Shown: positions 1-10,957 of the stretch, in pieces | Position numbering within the stretch: position 1 is the first letter of the stretch | How the letters are laid out: each line of letters begins with the position of its first letter | From: Adineta vaga | Taxonomy: Eukaryota; Rotifera | Direction: 5' to 3' | Assembly (NCBI GenBank): GCA_021613535.1 | Contig: CP075493.1 | Span: 12,896,001 to 12,960,000 of the forward strand | DNA length: 64,000 nucleotides | Notes under the pieces: model-generated | The model's database searches: none | Told to the model about the DNA's origin: nothing | Seen by the model: only the letters and a program-made list of their open reading frames with translations | Translations under genes and position numbers: made by a program

Positions 1-591
1 ATGGATAGTTGGGGAAAACTCATGCTTGAAAGTGTTCTCACTGTTGCACAGATGTGTGCTCTTGGTTTTGGTTTGCCCGTTGATACGTTTACATCTTTGA
101 TGAAGTATGGACCACATTTACTTGCTCCCACTGGTTCAGATCTTGGACGGTTTGGTAAAGAAGGCACAGTATTAGCTGGGTTTCATTCTGATATTGGTTT
201 TCTTACCATTCATGGACGTGCACGTTTTCCAGGTTTGTTCGTTTGGACACGCGAAGGAAAACGATTAGCTGTGAAAGTTTCTCACGGTTGTCTACTACTT
301 CAAGCTGGTAAACAGTTCGAATGGTTAACTGGTGGTGAAGTTTTGGCTGGTTTTCATGAAGTTATTGTCTCTGAAAAAACCGTTGAAGTTATTGATGATG
401 CATCTAAGGCTGGTCGATCTCTGTGGCGTGTTTCATCAACGATGTTCACACATATTGCTAGTGATGAGATACTCAAACCATTGCCAACATTCGCGAATTC
501 TGAGACCTTAGAAAAGTACAGTCCTATGAAAGCTGGTGCACAAGTTCTTGCTGAACTAGCAGCAATAAATATGAAGAAAACATTAAATTAA
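1..591 (+). CDS. 2OG-Fe(II) oxygenase (isopenicillin-N-synthase-like), C-terminal part
   Basis: The frame is open from the first base of the window, so this is probably the C-terminal 196 residues of a longer gene; the ATG at base 1 may be internal. Iron ligands fit H62, D64 (GFHSDIG) and H119 (GFHEV). R143 and S145 form the RxS that holds 2-oxoglutarate. This is the jelly-roll core of the isopenicillin-N-synthase/plant-type dioxygenase family, whose soluble members oxidise small molecules with O2 and 2-oxoglutarate. Family members usually have about 300 to 350 residues, so roughly 120 are missing upstream. The substrate cannot be told. No intron is seen in the visible part. An AATAAA follows at 673. 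The family is scarce in animals and common in fungi, plants and bacteria, so transfer is possible but untested. Confidence 0.8.
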   Translation: MDSWGKLMLESVLTVAQMCALGFGLPVDTFTSLMKYGPHLLAPTGSDLGRFGKEGTVLAGFHSDIGFLTIHGRARFPGLFVWTREGKRLAVKVSHGCLLLQAGKQFEWLTGGEVLAGFHEVIVSEKTVEVIDDASKAGRSLWRVSSTMFTHIASDEILKPLPTFANSETLEKYSPMKAGAQVLAELAAINMKKTLN

Positions 592-672
592 CACGATTAA
601 TCTTCAGTTGCTGCTCAATGATGTCTTACACTATTACACTATTTTTTTAATTTTTGTAATGCTTTTAAGGAT

Positions 673-678
673 AATAAA
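673..678 (+). terminator. polyadenylation signal AATAAA
   Basis: An exact AATAAA lies about 80 nt after the stop codon of the oxygenase gene, on the same strand. The position is right for a 3' end signal, but the hexamer is common in AT-rich DNA. Confidence 0.4.
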
Positions 679-1389
679 CTCAAACAAAATGATTACACTG
701 ATATGGTAATGTCATGAAGTTACCAATAAGCTGGTTTTCTAACATATGAAGAATTTTTCTTTTCTTTAGACAGTAAAAGAACTGAAGACCTGTCTAGTAT
801 CGTGAAATACAATATCAGAACAAAAAACGAATCATTAATACAACTATCACCAGAAACACTAGCAACTACTGCTATAGCTAGTGAGTTTATTTATTTGATA
901 GAGACACTAGTTGGTATGACTTAGATTTATGTAGGATATCTAGTCGTATGTGAACTTCAGATCCATATGATCATAGATAGGAATAAGATCATTTCTAAAA
1001 AATTTAGCAAAACTTGATTGTGTTCGTTCTAAATGTTACGTAACTTGAAGATATTATCAGGTGACGTGCTTCATGTTTCGTTAGTGATGAGATCTTTTGT
1101 CAATTCATCTTTTTGAATGATTATGCATAAAAAGGTGAACCACAAGGTCGATAGACCTGCTCTTAGATTTGAAGGGGAATCATGCTGTTAGTAATGAATG
1201 TAAAAACCAAATCATCATTTGATTTGTCTGGAATAGAGAGTGAATTTGATTATGAATATAATATATGCTTCTTTCAGTAATTACGTCGCGAGTGAAAGTT
1301 ATTTAGAATCATATTAAAAAATAAAGAATTAACAAAAAATACTTACATTGATTTATTTGAAATCGAATCAAGTCAGATTAAAGTTAAGT
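679..1389. other. intergenic, no gene seen
   Basis: AT-rich DNA between two converging genes. I see no open frame with recognisable composition, no repeat and no RNA gene. Confidence 0.6.
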
Positions 1390-2349
1390 TCACGTATATC
1401 GTAATGTAATAACACCATCGACACATTTCTCATAATCACTGTTGTAGCACTTGTTCCCACAAGCAAGAATAGATGGCCACAAAGGACAAATAACTCCTTT
1501 AAGGCATTTAAAAAATACCGTGTGGTAACATTGACCATTACAAAGTTCAGTAGATATAGTGCTATTACAGATGACACCATCGATACAGGTTTGATATGCT
1601 CTTTCGTAGCATTTACCATTACATAAACCAAGATTAGAACCATTACAAATAATGCCATCAAAACATCTTTGGAAGTAATTATTGTCAAAACATTTTCCAG
1701 CGCAAATAACAGCGCTACTTCCATTACAAAGAGTACCATTTAAACATGTTTGAAAAGAAGGATTATAACATTTTCCTGCACAAAGTTTTTCACCTAAACT
1801 ACAAACGGTGCCATTAATACATGTTCGCGTAAGTTTACTGTAGCATTTTCCTGCACAAAGATCCATTTGGAAGCCTTCACAAATTGTATCATTGATACAT
1901 GCTCGAATTGCTAATTGAATGAAACATTTTCCTCCGCAAAGACCAGTATCTATTCTTTTACAAATTATACCATCAATACATTTTTGCATGGATTTCATGT
2001 AACACTGTCCTCCACACATATCTGCATTACTTCCATTACAAATAAAACCATTGATACATGTTTGAAAATTGTTGTCATAGCATTTTCCTGCACATATTCC
2101 AGCTCTTTTTCCAGTGCAGATCATATCACCAAAACATTTTTCTAAACTTCTATCGTAACATTTACCAGCACAGATGCCAGCATTGCTTCCATTACATAGA
2201 ATACCATGTATACACGAATGAGTAAATCGATTATAGCATTGTTCTCCACATTCTACAGAATATATTGAACTATCAACACAATTTCCATAGGTTGAGTACA
2301 ATTGAGAAAGAAAAATCATAGAGCTAAAGACGAGCATTATTTGAGACAT
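1390..2349 (-). CDS. Secreted cysteine-rich protein of 11 tandem repeats
   Basis: One uninterrupted exon of 319 residues from the first ATG; the frame continues upstream only through a TTG. The N-terminus (MSQIMLVFSSMIFLS) reads as a signal peptide. The rest is 11 copies of a unit of about 25 residues. Each has a CxGKCY-type core followed by C..G..CN; examples are CAGKCY, CGGQCY, CNGKCY and CGNKCY. With four cysteines per unit, a chain of small disulfide-bonded modules is likely, as in an extracellular or cuticle protein. NGS and NGT sequons recur. The stop is TGA. I do not recognise the family by name. The ORF on the same strand over 1368-1739 is a shadow of this repeat frame. Confidence 0.75.
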   Translation of the reverse strand: MSQIMLVFSSMIFLSQLYSTYGNCVDSSIYSVECGEQCYNRFTHSCIHGILCNGSNAGICAGKCYDRSLEKCFGDMICTGKRAGICAGKCYDNNFQTCINGFICNGSNADMCGGQCYMKSMQKCIDGIICKRIDTGLCGGKCFIQLAIRACINDTICEGFQMDLCAGKCYSKLTRTCINGTVCSLGEKLCAGKCYNPSFQTCLNGTLCNGSSAVICAGKCFDNNYFQRCFDGIICNGSNLGLCNGKCYERAYQTCIDGVICNSTISTELCNGQCYHTVFFKCLKGVICPLWPSILACGNKCYNSDYEKCVDGVITLRYT

Positions 2350-3107
2350 CGTTTGAATTATATTCAGAATCGAAAGTAATATTTCTTGTTTCAAAATATC
2401 AGTATTTATACTAATAGGAGCACATGTAAATCAAAGAAAATCATATTTATGTACAACATGTGTCACGAAATATATACCACATTTGTCAAGAGACTGAAAA
2501 CACTTTATATTTGTAATATAATGACCTTATGTAAATATTAATATCCTTTTTTGACCTTTCGTAATAACATAAACATCTATATGTATTCATTTTTCATTTA
2601 TTTGAATAATGAGAAGAAACCTGTCGAGTGATCTAGAAAATGGTAAAGAAAAGTCTCATTTTAAAAAGTTATGTATCAATATTTGATTTCTTGTGAAATA
2701 TTCACTACTATAACTTCGCATTTTGTTTTCATCAGTCGTTTGATGAAGAACCTTAGTAGTTAAAATGCAAGAAGAGTTTTTAAATCTACAGTTCTATTTT
2801 CTTGATTAAAATAAAAATTTTCTACCTTTGTTTTTGTCGACAAATCGTATTATTTCTCGTTTTACTTATTTTACTGTCATTTTTTTCATATTGCTTAGTA
2901 TTTTTATTGTGCTCTATTGGATATATTTAACGGAAAAACCATCTTTAATGAAAAGATTCGAACAACGAGAATATAATATGGAATATTCTTGTTCCGTAAG
3001 TATAGGCCCTTATTGGTATCATTCGTAGCCGGTTTACTGCAGTATTGACTCTTGTTTATTAAAGAAATATAAAATTCATAGTTAGTTATAATAATAGAAA
3101 GATTGTT
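2350..3107. other. intergenic; possible membrane-anchor exon
   Basis: Mostly noncoding. From 2828 to about 2996 on the plus strand a frame without an ATG start encodes one strongly hydrophobic segment (FTYFTVIFFILLSIFIVLYW). It is followed at once by a GTAAGT donor-like site. This would fit the first exon of a type II membrane protein, but I find no partner exon before the next gene, so it may be a relic or chance. Confidence 0.25.
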
Positions 3108-3511
3108 TTACGCGATTAAATCGCATTCGCATTTGTGTTGTGCCTCCTCGAAAGCAGTGCCACCAAGAGCACGAACCGCCATGTGTATATTAAGAGAATC
3201 AATATGACAGAGAAGACGACGAAATGATTGCCACACACTTCCGCTGCTGCCTGGTATTGCGTCACAAGCAGCATTCATACATTTTCAAAATGCTTGATCA
3301 CATTGAAATTATGTGTTTCACCACATGTTTCGTAACAAATATCATGAGCATTGCAACAAGGAATAATAGCACCTTCTCCAACTTCTCGAAGTTGTCGATC
3401 GATATGGATAAAGCCACCTACAGCGCCACAACCATTTGTTTCATGAATTTCAAAATGACCCATTGCATATGGAATCGTCAATAGAAGCGCAATAACAACT
3501 AGTTGTATCAC
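3108..3511 (-). pseudogene. Secreted phospholipase A2 (group XII-like), broken
   Basis: The upstream part (3275-3511) encodes a hydrophobic leader and the PLA2 core CCNAHDICYETCG, with the catalytic His-Asp pair. Group XII enzymes are small secreted proteins rich in disulfides. The frame then stops at 3275-3277. The downstream part, with the expected cysteine spacing and a normal TAA at 3108, continues in another frame. Near the junction the second frame also holds a TGA. At least one frameshift, and on one reading also a nonsense change, therefore separates active site and C-terminus. No in-frame ATG lies upstream; the leader begins only at a GTG, so the first exon or start is lost too. No GT-AG intron of usable length bridges the break. 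I read it as a decaying gene; a sequencing error cannot explain the missing start. Confidence 0.7.
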
Positions 3512-4292
3512 TGTTATAACGTTAATTAAGTATGCTTTTTGTGTCCATAGTTAGATATATGTATGTATATATATACCTAGATAGCAAACGGAAGTGAAGA
3601 ACACTCAGTCAATAAAATCGAATGATTAAGTTTGGTTTTTACCAATCTGTGAGAATATACAATCATTTTTCAATTAAAAAAGTGTAATTCGATACTTTTT
3701 CGTGACCTTTTCTAGAACATTCCTAATGTATGAATGATAATATAAAAGTAATTCAAACACGTCATTTTTACAGCTATATTTTATATGTAATGTCCATGGT
3801 TCCTCCTCTCTTTTGTTTTAAATAAAAAAGAATCTCTTAAAATTTTTTCCTATCATAAATTAAAAAAACTTATGCAATCGTTTATTTTGTCTAGCTATCA
3901 CATACAGATTTCCTTATTATTCAAACAATTAATTTACAGCTAATCTAGACCGATTTTCATCCACAATAAAACTTCCTTCCAAAGATCCCTTTGAAACAAA
4001 CTCGGTATCTTTTTATAGTATTCTTTTCATACGGCTACTCTTTCGATAGATGACTTGAGGAATATTTATGTCGTTATCTGTCATTGTTGCTGTTTCGATT
4101 GAATTTAATATTTTAATTTTATCTTTAGGTTATGGTTGTACGTGTGACTTTCCCAGTCGTCCATATCCACCCTTTTGAGGGGATGACTGACCGTAGATGT
4201 TGATCTCGTTTTAGACACTACAAGTTAATAATTCATATCAATATCTTATGTTTTTATTTACTCAAAATCAACTGCAAGTAGATAGTTTTAGT
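3512..4292. other. intergenic, no gene seen
   Basis: AT-rich DNA between two minus-strand genes. No recognisable coding segment, tRNA-like fold or repeat was found by eye. Confidence 0.5.
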
Positions 4293-4892
4293 TTAACCGT
4301 TGCTCAATTTTCCTCCCATATAATAAGTATCCCATGAATCTTTAGCATAACCATTGCCTAATACTTGAAATGATGAGCCTGATGCACCCTGTATTTTTTT
4401 ACCAGCATAGAAAACATCCCAAGAATCTTTGGCATAGTTATCACCTAAAACTTTGAATGCTGAGGCTGCTGCACCTTGTACCTTTGTTCCGGCATAGTAA
4501 ACATCCCAAGAATCTTTGGCATAACCACTGCCTAATACTTGAAATATCGAGGCTGATGCACCTTGCACTTTTGTTCCAGCATAGTAAACATCCCAAGAAT
4601 CTTTGGCATAACCATTACCTAGTACTTGAAATGCTGAGGCTGATGCACCTTGCACTTTTTTCCCCATGAAAAAGACACCCCAAGAATCTTTTGCATAACC
4701 GTAACCCAAGTCTTTGAATGATGATGCAGAAAGACCGGTAATTACTTTTCCATTGAAATAAACTTGATTAGAATATACTCGATAATCACTATTTAGAACA
4801 CTTGGTGCACTACTTGCAGACAAGGATCGTCGATCATGATACGAACGTTGTCTTCTGCCTTGAACCAGTGACAACACATATCCAGAATACAA
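4293..4892 (-). CDS. DKNYY-type repeat protein
   Basis: Five to six tandem copies of a 29-residue unit (87 nt) carrying YAKDSWDVYYAG and an ASxFQVLG tail. This matches the DKNYY repeat, which is largely known from bacteria and has no assigned biochemical activity. The DNA copies are nearly identical: the AAGAATCTTTGGCATA core recurs every 87 nt near 4420, 4507 and 4594, so amplification was recent. The 5' end is unclear. The frame opens at a TTG at 4892, while an ATG at about 4898 begins a signal-peptide-like stretch (MFKIFVFWICVV) in another frame. A small intron or a frameshift must join them if the protein is secreted. I found no GT-AG pair that does this cleanly. Bacterial origin is inferred from the family. 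Confidence 0.7.
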   Translation of the reverse strand: MYSGYVLSLVQGRRQRSYHDRRSLSASSAPSVLNSDYRVYSNQVYFNGKVITGLSASSFKDLGYGYAKDSWGVFFMGKKVQGASASAFQVLGNGYAKDSWDVYYAGTKVQGASASIFQVLGSGYAKDSWDVYYAGTKVQGAAASAFKVLGDNYAKDSWDVFYAGKKIQGASGSSFQVLGNGYAKDSWDTYYMGGKLSNG

Positions 4893-5850
4893 AAATTTTA
4901 AACATCGTGGTTTAAAAAAATCACTCGCCTTATTTTTTCAAGATTAAAATAAAAGATTACGATGGAAATGATGTTTTAACGCAAGATATTTATACATGAT
5001 GATAAAAGTAATCGAGGAATATCGTCAAATATTTATTTAAGTGTATCAATTGGGATTGATGTGTGTGCTAATGCTATTATTCATAATTGTTGTCTTTAGG
5101 ATTAAAGATAAGGTAGAAGATTAAAGAATGAATCGATGAAAAGCACCTTCACTTTTGTAGACGATGATATGTTTGGCAGTTCTCTGAGTTGAACGGACTT
5201 GAGGGTGAATTGAATCGGATATGAGTGGCAATATTTCTCTCACACATCTTGAAGATCATTACATAGTATATTTCTTCATTGTTTAGTATTTTAGCAAAGT
5301 AAGAATTTACTTTCTGCAAAAATAAAAATACGACTGGTGTACATCGAGTTTCAGGCAAAATAAATGTGTTTGCCATTGATATCGATGAATACACGATGCT
5401 TTCTTTGACATCCATCACCACATATTGAAACACCCTCCATAGCTAAGTGCATTGTGTTCTTATCGTTATCCTCTCTTATTGACGTTACTTTCTCCATTTC
5501 ATGGACGAGTATCTAGGTAAATGTTTTGTTTGAAAACGTAACTGCATCACAAATCATTACACACATGTCATGCGATTTGCTTTCTCTCGAAAAGAAATAT
5601 GTACAGAAACTAATGTTTCTATTAGAATCGGATTTACCCATCATCGACATAATATTTATTTCATATAATGAAACTTTAGCGAATGAATTCTTCTACGAAA
5701 TTGAGAGAGTATAAGTGTGCGTGTGTCTGCTTTTCAGTGGGGAGAAGACGAAGTTTGAAATTCATATAGAAATTTCAGTTCTTGAAATATAATCACAGTT
5801 GATCAACAGAATCGAAAATAGAAATATATAAATAATCATCATTGTTATAA
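4893..5850. other. intergenic; one unassigned minus-strand ORF
   Basis: A minus-strand frame at 5149-5433 (94 codons) starts with MFQYVVMDVKESIVYSSIS and contains a donor-like AAAGTAAAT after its first half. It could be a small two-exon gene or a relic. I recognise no family. The rest shows nothing. Confidence 0.3.
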
Positions 5851-6631
5851 CTAATTGTTTTCTGGTAATTCATGTACAGGGATACAGTTTGGTGTTGTTA
5901 GACATGATCGACATGGTCCATGGTATTCTTGAGGTAATTGATCACTGTCAATATGTTGTAAGAGTATACTTGCTTCTTCATCCTTTCTCAAAACGAAAAC
6001 TTTAGAAGCGGTGACAGGATCAAGAAATGATTTCAATAGATTCCAAATAATTGGAAAGCATCATGGCGTATTCGATGCAAATATTAGACCCATACGTTCC
6101 GGATAATGATTACTATCAATATTGAGAAATTCTTTTAATAATGGAATAGCACGTCGTCCAGTCATCAATTCCAATCCATCGAAATCCATAATTGTAACAA
6201 TTGTTTCAATATATTGTCCACATTCACGTGATTTTTGACGAGCACGATGACAGTTATATTCTTGTATGTGAATATGTCCTTGGAGAAGTTGATCAAGTGA
6301 GAAACGTTCTAGACATATGTTTAGCTTGATTTTACCTGTTTTTTCAATATAAATTGGATTTTGTTGTTTTGTAAAATCATGATATGCATATGGAACATAT
6401 TGTCTTCCAAAATCGACATCCTGTTTTGATGTATCGAATAGAATTTGATCGACATGATTTTGTTGACGCCATTGTATTGTATCGCGTATATATTTCAAAG
6501 TTTGAGAGATATGCCATTTATGTGCACGTAAATATCGACCAATCATGAATTTTCAATCGTTCGTAAACAATATTGAATTTTTCTTGTTCGTTAACTGACA
6601 ATTCTTTAATATTAAAATTGATCATGTTCAT
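5851..6631 (-). pseudogene. CRAL-TRIO (Sec14-like) lipid-binding protein, broken
   Basis: A CRAL-TRIO protein can be followed along the minus strand: ATG at 6631, an N-terminal helix region, RYLRAHKWHIS typical of the CRAL-TRIO N domain, then the lipid-binding domain with YPERMGLIFASNTP and, after a break, FLDPVTASKVFVLRKDEEA. Sec14-like proteins move phosphoinositides, tocopherol or retinoids between membranes. Two lesions are visible. The first is a frameshift around 6548, between the N-terminal helices and RYLRAHK. The second is an in-frame TGA at 6061-6063, just after the NTP motif, where the family usually has Trp; nine codons later the same frame continues normally to a TAA at 5851. No intron explains either break. 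Programmed readthrough is unlikely given the frameshift. Confidence 0.75.
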
Positions 6632-7086
6632 ATGTTTTTCTTCTTTCTAACCACATTATCTTTTGTGAAAATAAAAACATACAACGGAAAGAAAAGCACG
6701 TGGCTGCACAGAACGGAAAGAAAAAATAAATATAATTTGTGTATTTTATGCTTGTCATATTTTCCTCTATAACGATTAGGATAAAGATCGATGTGGATTG
6801 CTTTGCTTTAAAAGATGCGATATGATCTTAATGCCTCTCATTCAGGCAATTCTTTAACCTACGCTACGATTCTTACTCATTCGTTGTTTTTTTGTATGCA
6901 AATATTTTTATTTTAATGAATGAATCATGCGTACAATGACGAATATAAATTGCTGAATAAGTCATTCAAATGTATACGACGTTAATAGTATAGTTGATTT
7001 GTTTTAGAGAACGAAAGAAAAAAAAATCCGTTTTCATACACACATCATTATCAAACAAACATATTTTTCGATTTTTTCTTAGGAGT

Positions 7087-9412
7087 ATGCAAGCAGTTAA
7101 AATTTTACCATCGATTTTCAAAGCAGCCAAAACTATCTATGAAATCAGTAAGCAAGTCAAAGCCAATAAAAATCAATGTCAACGTAAATATTTCTTTTTT
7201 CATAATTATGAATACGTTTTGATATCATTTGTAGGACTAAGTGAACGAGTTCAATGTGTTGTTGCCATTCTCAAAGATGGTTCAATTGATGATTCAGATA
7301 CAGTAACAATGGAAAGAGCATTACGAACCTTAGCAGACACCTTACAGGAAAGTGTGGAGTTTGTTAAAGAATTTACTGATTCTTCTATTATCGGTCGATT
7401 TTTACATAATTCTGATTTCCAACAAAAATTCGAAGAACTTACAATACGATTATCAAATAGTGCTATTGATCTCAATTTAGCTCTAAATATCAGTTCAATA
7501 TTTGATCAACAACAAGATGTATTTGATCGGCAAGCTGATCTTGCTGAAATATCATCAAAACTAGATGAAATTGCATTGGAAATGGTTCGCAATCAAGAAG
7601 AATTACATAAACAAAATAAAAATATCAAAGATGAATTTAAGAAACGATTTGATTCATTCAAATTTCATCTTCAACAAGATGTATTGAAAGCACAGAAAGG
7701 TATCGAAGCAAAAAAGATCGAAGAAGAATCAAAACTTTTCCTACATATTCCATATCATGATTTATTATACGAAGAACGAATTGGTCAAGGAGGATTTGCT
7801 GATGTTTATAAAGGTATATGGCTTAGTCAACATCATCAAGTCGCAATTAAAGCAATTCGTATTACATATCTAACAGATAATGTCAAACAAAGTGTTCTGA
7901 ATGAAATTGCTACGATGTATAAAATTCGTTACAATCATGTCCTAGGTGTTTTGGGAGCATGTATAGAACCGAATTGTTATGCTCTTGTGGTTGAATATAT
8001 GTTACTTGGATCATTATTTGATGTTTTACGAAAGAATGAACATATTCATACCTGGAACGATCGATGGTCAATTGCATTACAAATGACAAAAGGTGTTAAT
8101 TATTTACATTCGATATCTATTCTTCATTGTGATATTAAATCATTGAATTTTCTGATGGATAAAGCAGTTGATGGTTATTTGGTGAAAATTAGTGATTTTG
8201 GTCTAGCAAAAATACGACAGGAGACAACTCGACAAACGAGTGAGAGTTCTGAACAATCAGGTACACTTCAATGGAAAGCACCTGAATTGTTAAAATTCGG
8301 TAAACCATCGACAGCAAGTGATATCTATAGTTTGGCTATTGTCTTTTGGGAGTTAGCTACTAGATGTATACCTTATGATGGATTGGACGAAGCAATTGTT
8401 TGTCAAGGTGTTAAAAGTGGAGAACGACTTGATATACCTCAAGATGTACCATCGAATTTTGCATCACTTATTATCAGTGCATGGCAACAAGATCCAAATA
8501 AACGATCAACAACTCAAATACTCATTGAAGAAATTAAAAAGATGAAATCAAATACAATAGAAAAATCAGCAATGTGAGTTTATTGAAAGATAATCTAATT
8601 AATTAAGAATGTGGATTCTCTTATTTAGATCAAAGTTTCCAGTAGATCAAGCTCAACCAAATGATAATCGTATGTAATTTCTATACTAATAACTAAATTC
8701 TAATTGATTCTGTTTGATTATTGCAGAATTACCCAACAGTCATAATCCAAAACTTGAAGCCTTAATCAGTCAATTTTCGCCGTGTTCTGCCATTAATTTA
8801 AGTAAACAACAATTGACCGATTCCGATATGGATATTGTCGTGCAACAAGCAATTGTCAACAAACAATGCACGAATCTCTGGTTAGAAAATAATAAAATTA
8901 CATCCAAAGGTGCTTCAATTCTTGCTGATTCATTACGCAATAGTACAACATTGAGTGATCTGTGGTTGTATGGTAATCTTATATCTGATACGGGAGTACA
9001 ATATCTATCGTCAGCACTTTCAGTTAATAGAACTGTAAGAAAACTTGGTCTTGCTTCAAACAATATTACAAATGCAGGTGTATCTCATCTTGCTGAAATG
9101 CTCAAGAGAAATCATACATTGATTATGTTAGGATTGGCCATGAATAAAATCGGCAATCAAGGAGTACAAATGTTGTCGAATGTGATTGCTCATCAAAATT
9201 CTAGTTTACAAGTGTTAACACTTGATCGAAATGAACTTATAAGCGATTCAAGTCTCGATTCATTTGTCGATATGATCAAGCAGACTCGATCAATGAAGGA
9301 ACTATGGATAAATGATTGTAGTCTCTCGGAAAAAGGCAAGAAGAAATTGAAAGAACGAATTGCATTTAAAAAAGATTTTAAATTAGTAACGACGTATGAT
9401 CATTCTTCGTAA
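7087..9412 (+). CDS. MLKL-like pseudo-adaptor/kinase with C-terminal leucine-rich repeats
   Basis: Four exons (7087-7183, 7235-8573, 8629-8669, 8727-9412) join by GT-AG introns of 51, 55 and 57 nt into a 720-residue protein (2163 nt). Residues 1 to about 180 are helical and resemble the N-terminal four-helix bundle and brace of MLKL and related cell-death proteins. Residues 205 to about 495 are a TKL-type kinase with glycine loop GQGGF at 216-220, VAIK lysine 238, HCD at 330-332 and DFG at 353. The catalytic loop reads HCDIKSLNF, so catalytic Asp and metal-binding Asn are kept and it may be active, unlike vertebrate MLKL. The last 230 residues are ribonuclease-inhibitor-type LRRs (LWLENNKITSKGA, LWLYGNLISDTGV) as in NLRC3-like receptors. 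Intact. The role in cell death or immunity is inferred from architecture. AATAAA follows at 9415. Confidence 0.85.
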
Positions 9413-9538
9413 TTAATAAAAAAAAAAGTTTTTATCGAGAAATATTTAATTTTTTCAAAACAGATTTTGATGGAAATTGAAAATAAGATTAAAAGAATTC
9501 TAAAGTCTAGTCATAAAGTCTAATTCAATCAGAATGGA

Positions 9539-10957
9539 TTATATTGGAACAGCACCTCCTTCTGGATAAGTAGCAGCAGTACCTCGTTGCGATTTGTATT
9601 TCGATATATCTGATAACTCGACAGGTTCCTTTGTAGAACATGAACCATATTCACTGTTGTGCTTTTTCGTACGTAACCAAAAAGCAATACCAATGACTAT
9701 TCCAACGATAATAGCAAGTAAACCGACTACAATGCCAATTATAATGAGCATCTTTTTGGATAATAAACGATGACGTTTTTTGATAACCAAAGCTAAAAGT
9801 TACAATAAAGTAATAGTAAGAAATGGAATTTTATAGTGAAATGAAACTAACTTTTTTTATTACAAAAGTGACTTGTACAACATTCAATACGACCTTCAAA
9901 CGTTGCTCCACCATAAGATATTTTACCTAATTGTTTATTAACACATTTCGAAATGAATGTACGTATAACAAAGGCTGGATATTTGGTACCAGTTACAGTA
10001 TCACGTCCTTCGAGACCAATAATCGTCTGAAAAAGATCAATTTAAATATGAAAAGAAAACGTTTATATTATTTAGTATTACTTACTGCGCATGCTTCTGA
10101 ATAGCTAGAAGTTCCTGTTTTATACACATGTGGACTGGATTCATCTAAAACCATGCAACCTGTCAAACCAGTGATACGTGAATCACATGTATAACATCGA
10201 AGATTAGATTCTTTCACAGCATTGGTTAAAATATCTCGATTACATTCGGGAGTATTACAACAGAATACAGATGATGCACTTGTCAATTGACTTATACGTT
10301 GGGAAACATCTTTAACAGTTGCTTGACAGTTGTTTATGTAAGATTTATGATGAGTTCCTTTATGAGCTGTGATCTATTCAATACAACATGTAATAACATA
10401 TAACAAAGGATAAAATTTTATTTTAAACTTACCGAACAAGATTCGGTTGCACTACTAAGAGTCGTTATATGATTAACATCATTAATACATATACCATCAA
10501 TTACAGTACATTTACCGATAATACATTTGCGAGAAGTTAACGCAGGTAACGGTGGTGAAGGTAAAGAATTACAAAGATCTTCATTACAACAAAACTGATA
10601 TGATGAACTTCGGCATGTACGTGCCGGTACTAAATCTCGAGTTGTTAAACCTTCAGGAGTTACAGTTATCTAAACAATAACAATAAAAGACGATTAATAA
10701 ATAGCGAATATAAATATACGAACTGAACACGAAGAAAATGGTTCATGATCTTTTGAAGTCACTTTGTGTACACTTTTTGATTTTGATGAAAATAAAGTAC
10801 CACACGCTTGTCCACCACTACATGAGTAACAAACCAAACTCTGACTCATATCAATCGCTGTTTGAAAAACAAGTCGATAATTAACGATATGAATTTAGTT
10901 AGAATATCACTCACCATGAATGAATATGAAATAAAATGTAATAAATAAAATCATCAT
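9539..10957 (-). CDS. Single-pass membrane protein with three Ly6/uPAR-like domains
   Basis: Six exons (10915-10957, 10724-10857, 10433-10669, 10086-10373, 9852-10026, 9539-9792) with introns of 54 to 59 nt give 376 residues (1131 nt). The first exon is a signal peptide starting at ATG 10957. The ectodomain has three three-finger (Ly6/uPAR) units. Each begins with a CYSC- or CYTC-type motif and ends with CCN..LCN, CCN..ECN or CC...FCN. Each unit is cut by a phase-0 intron at the same place, after the CS or CA before a T/I-x stretch, so the domains arose by duplication of an exon pair. A glycine/isoleucine-rich TM helix (GIVVGLLAIIVGIVIG) and a short cytoplasmic tail follow, unlike the GPI anchor common in the family. 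Ligand unknown. Confidence 0.85.

Noticed and set aside
1368-1739. 123-codon minus-strand ORF
   Set aside because: Out-of-frame shadow of the cysteine repeat gene; its hydrophobic look comes from the repeat period.
4293-4892. CRISPR-like array from regular 87-bp repeats
   Set aside because: Repeats are translated in one frame as DKNYY units; no spacers.
6061-6063. Reassigned TGA = Trp genetic code
   Set aside because: TGA serves as the normal end of intact genes here (1390, 40703) and damaged genes carry other lesions too.
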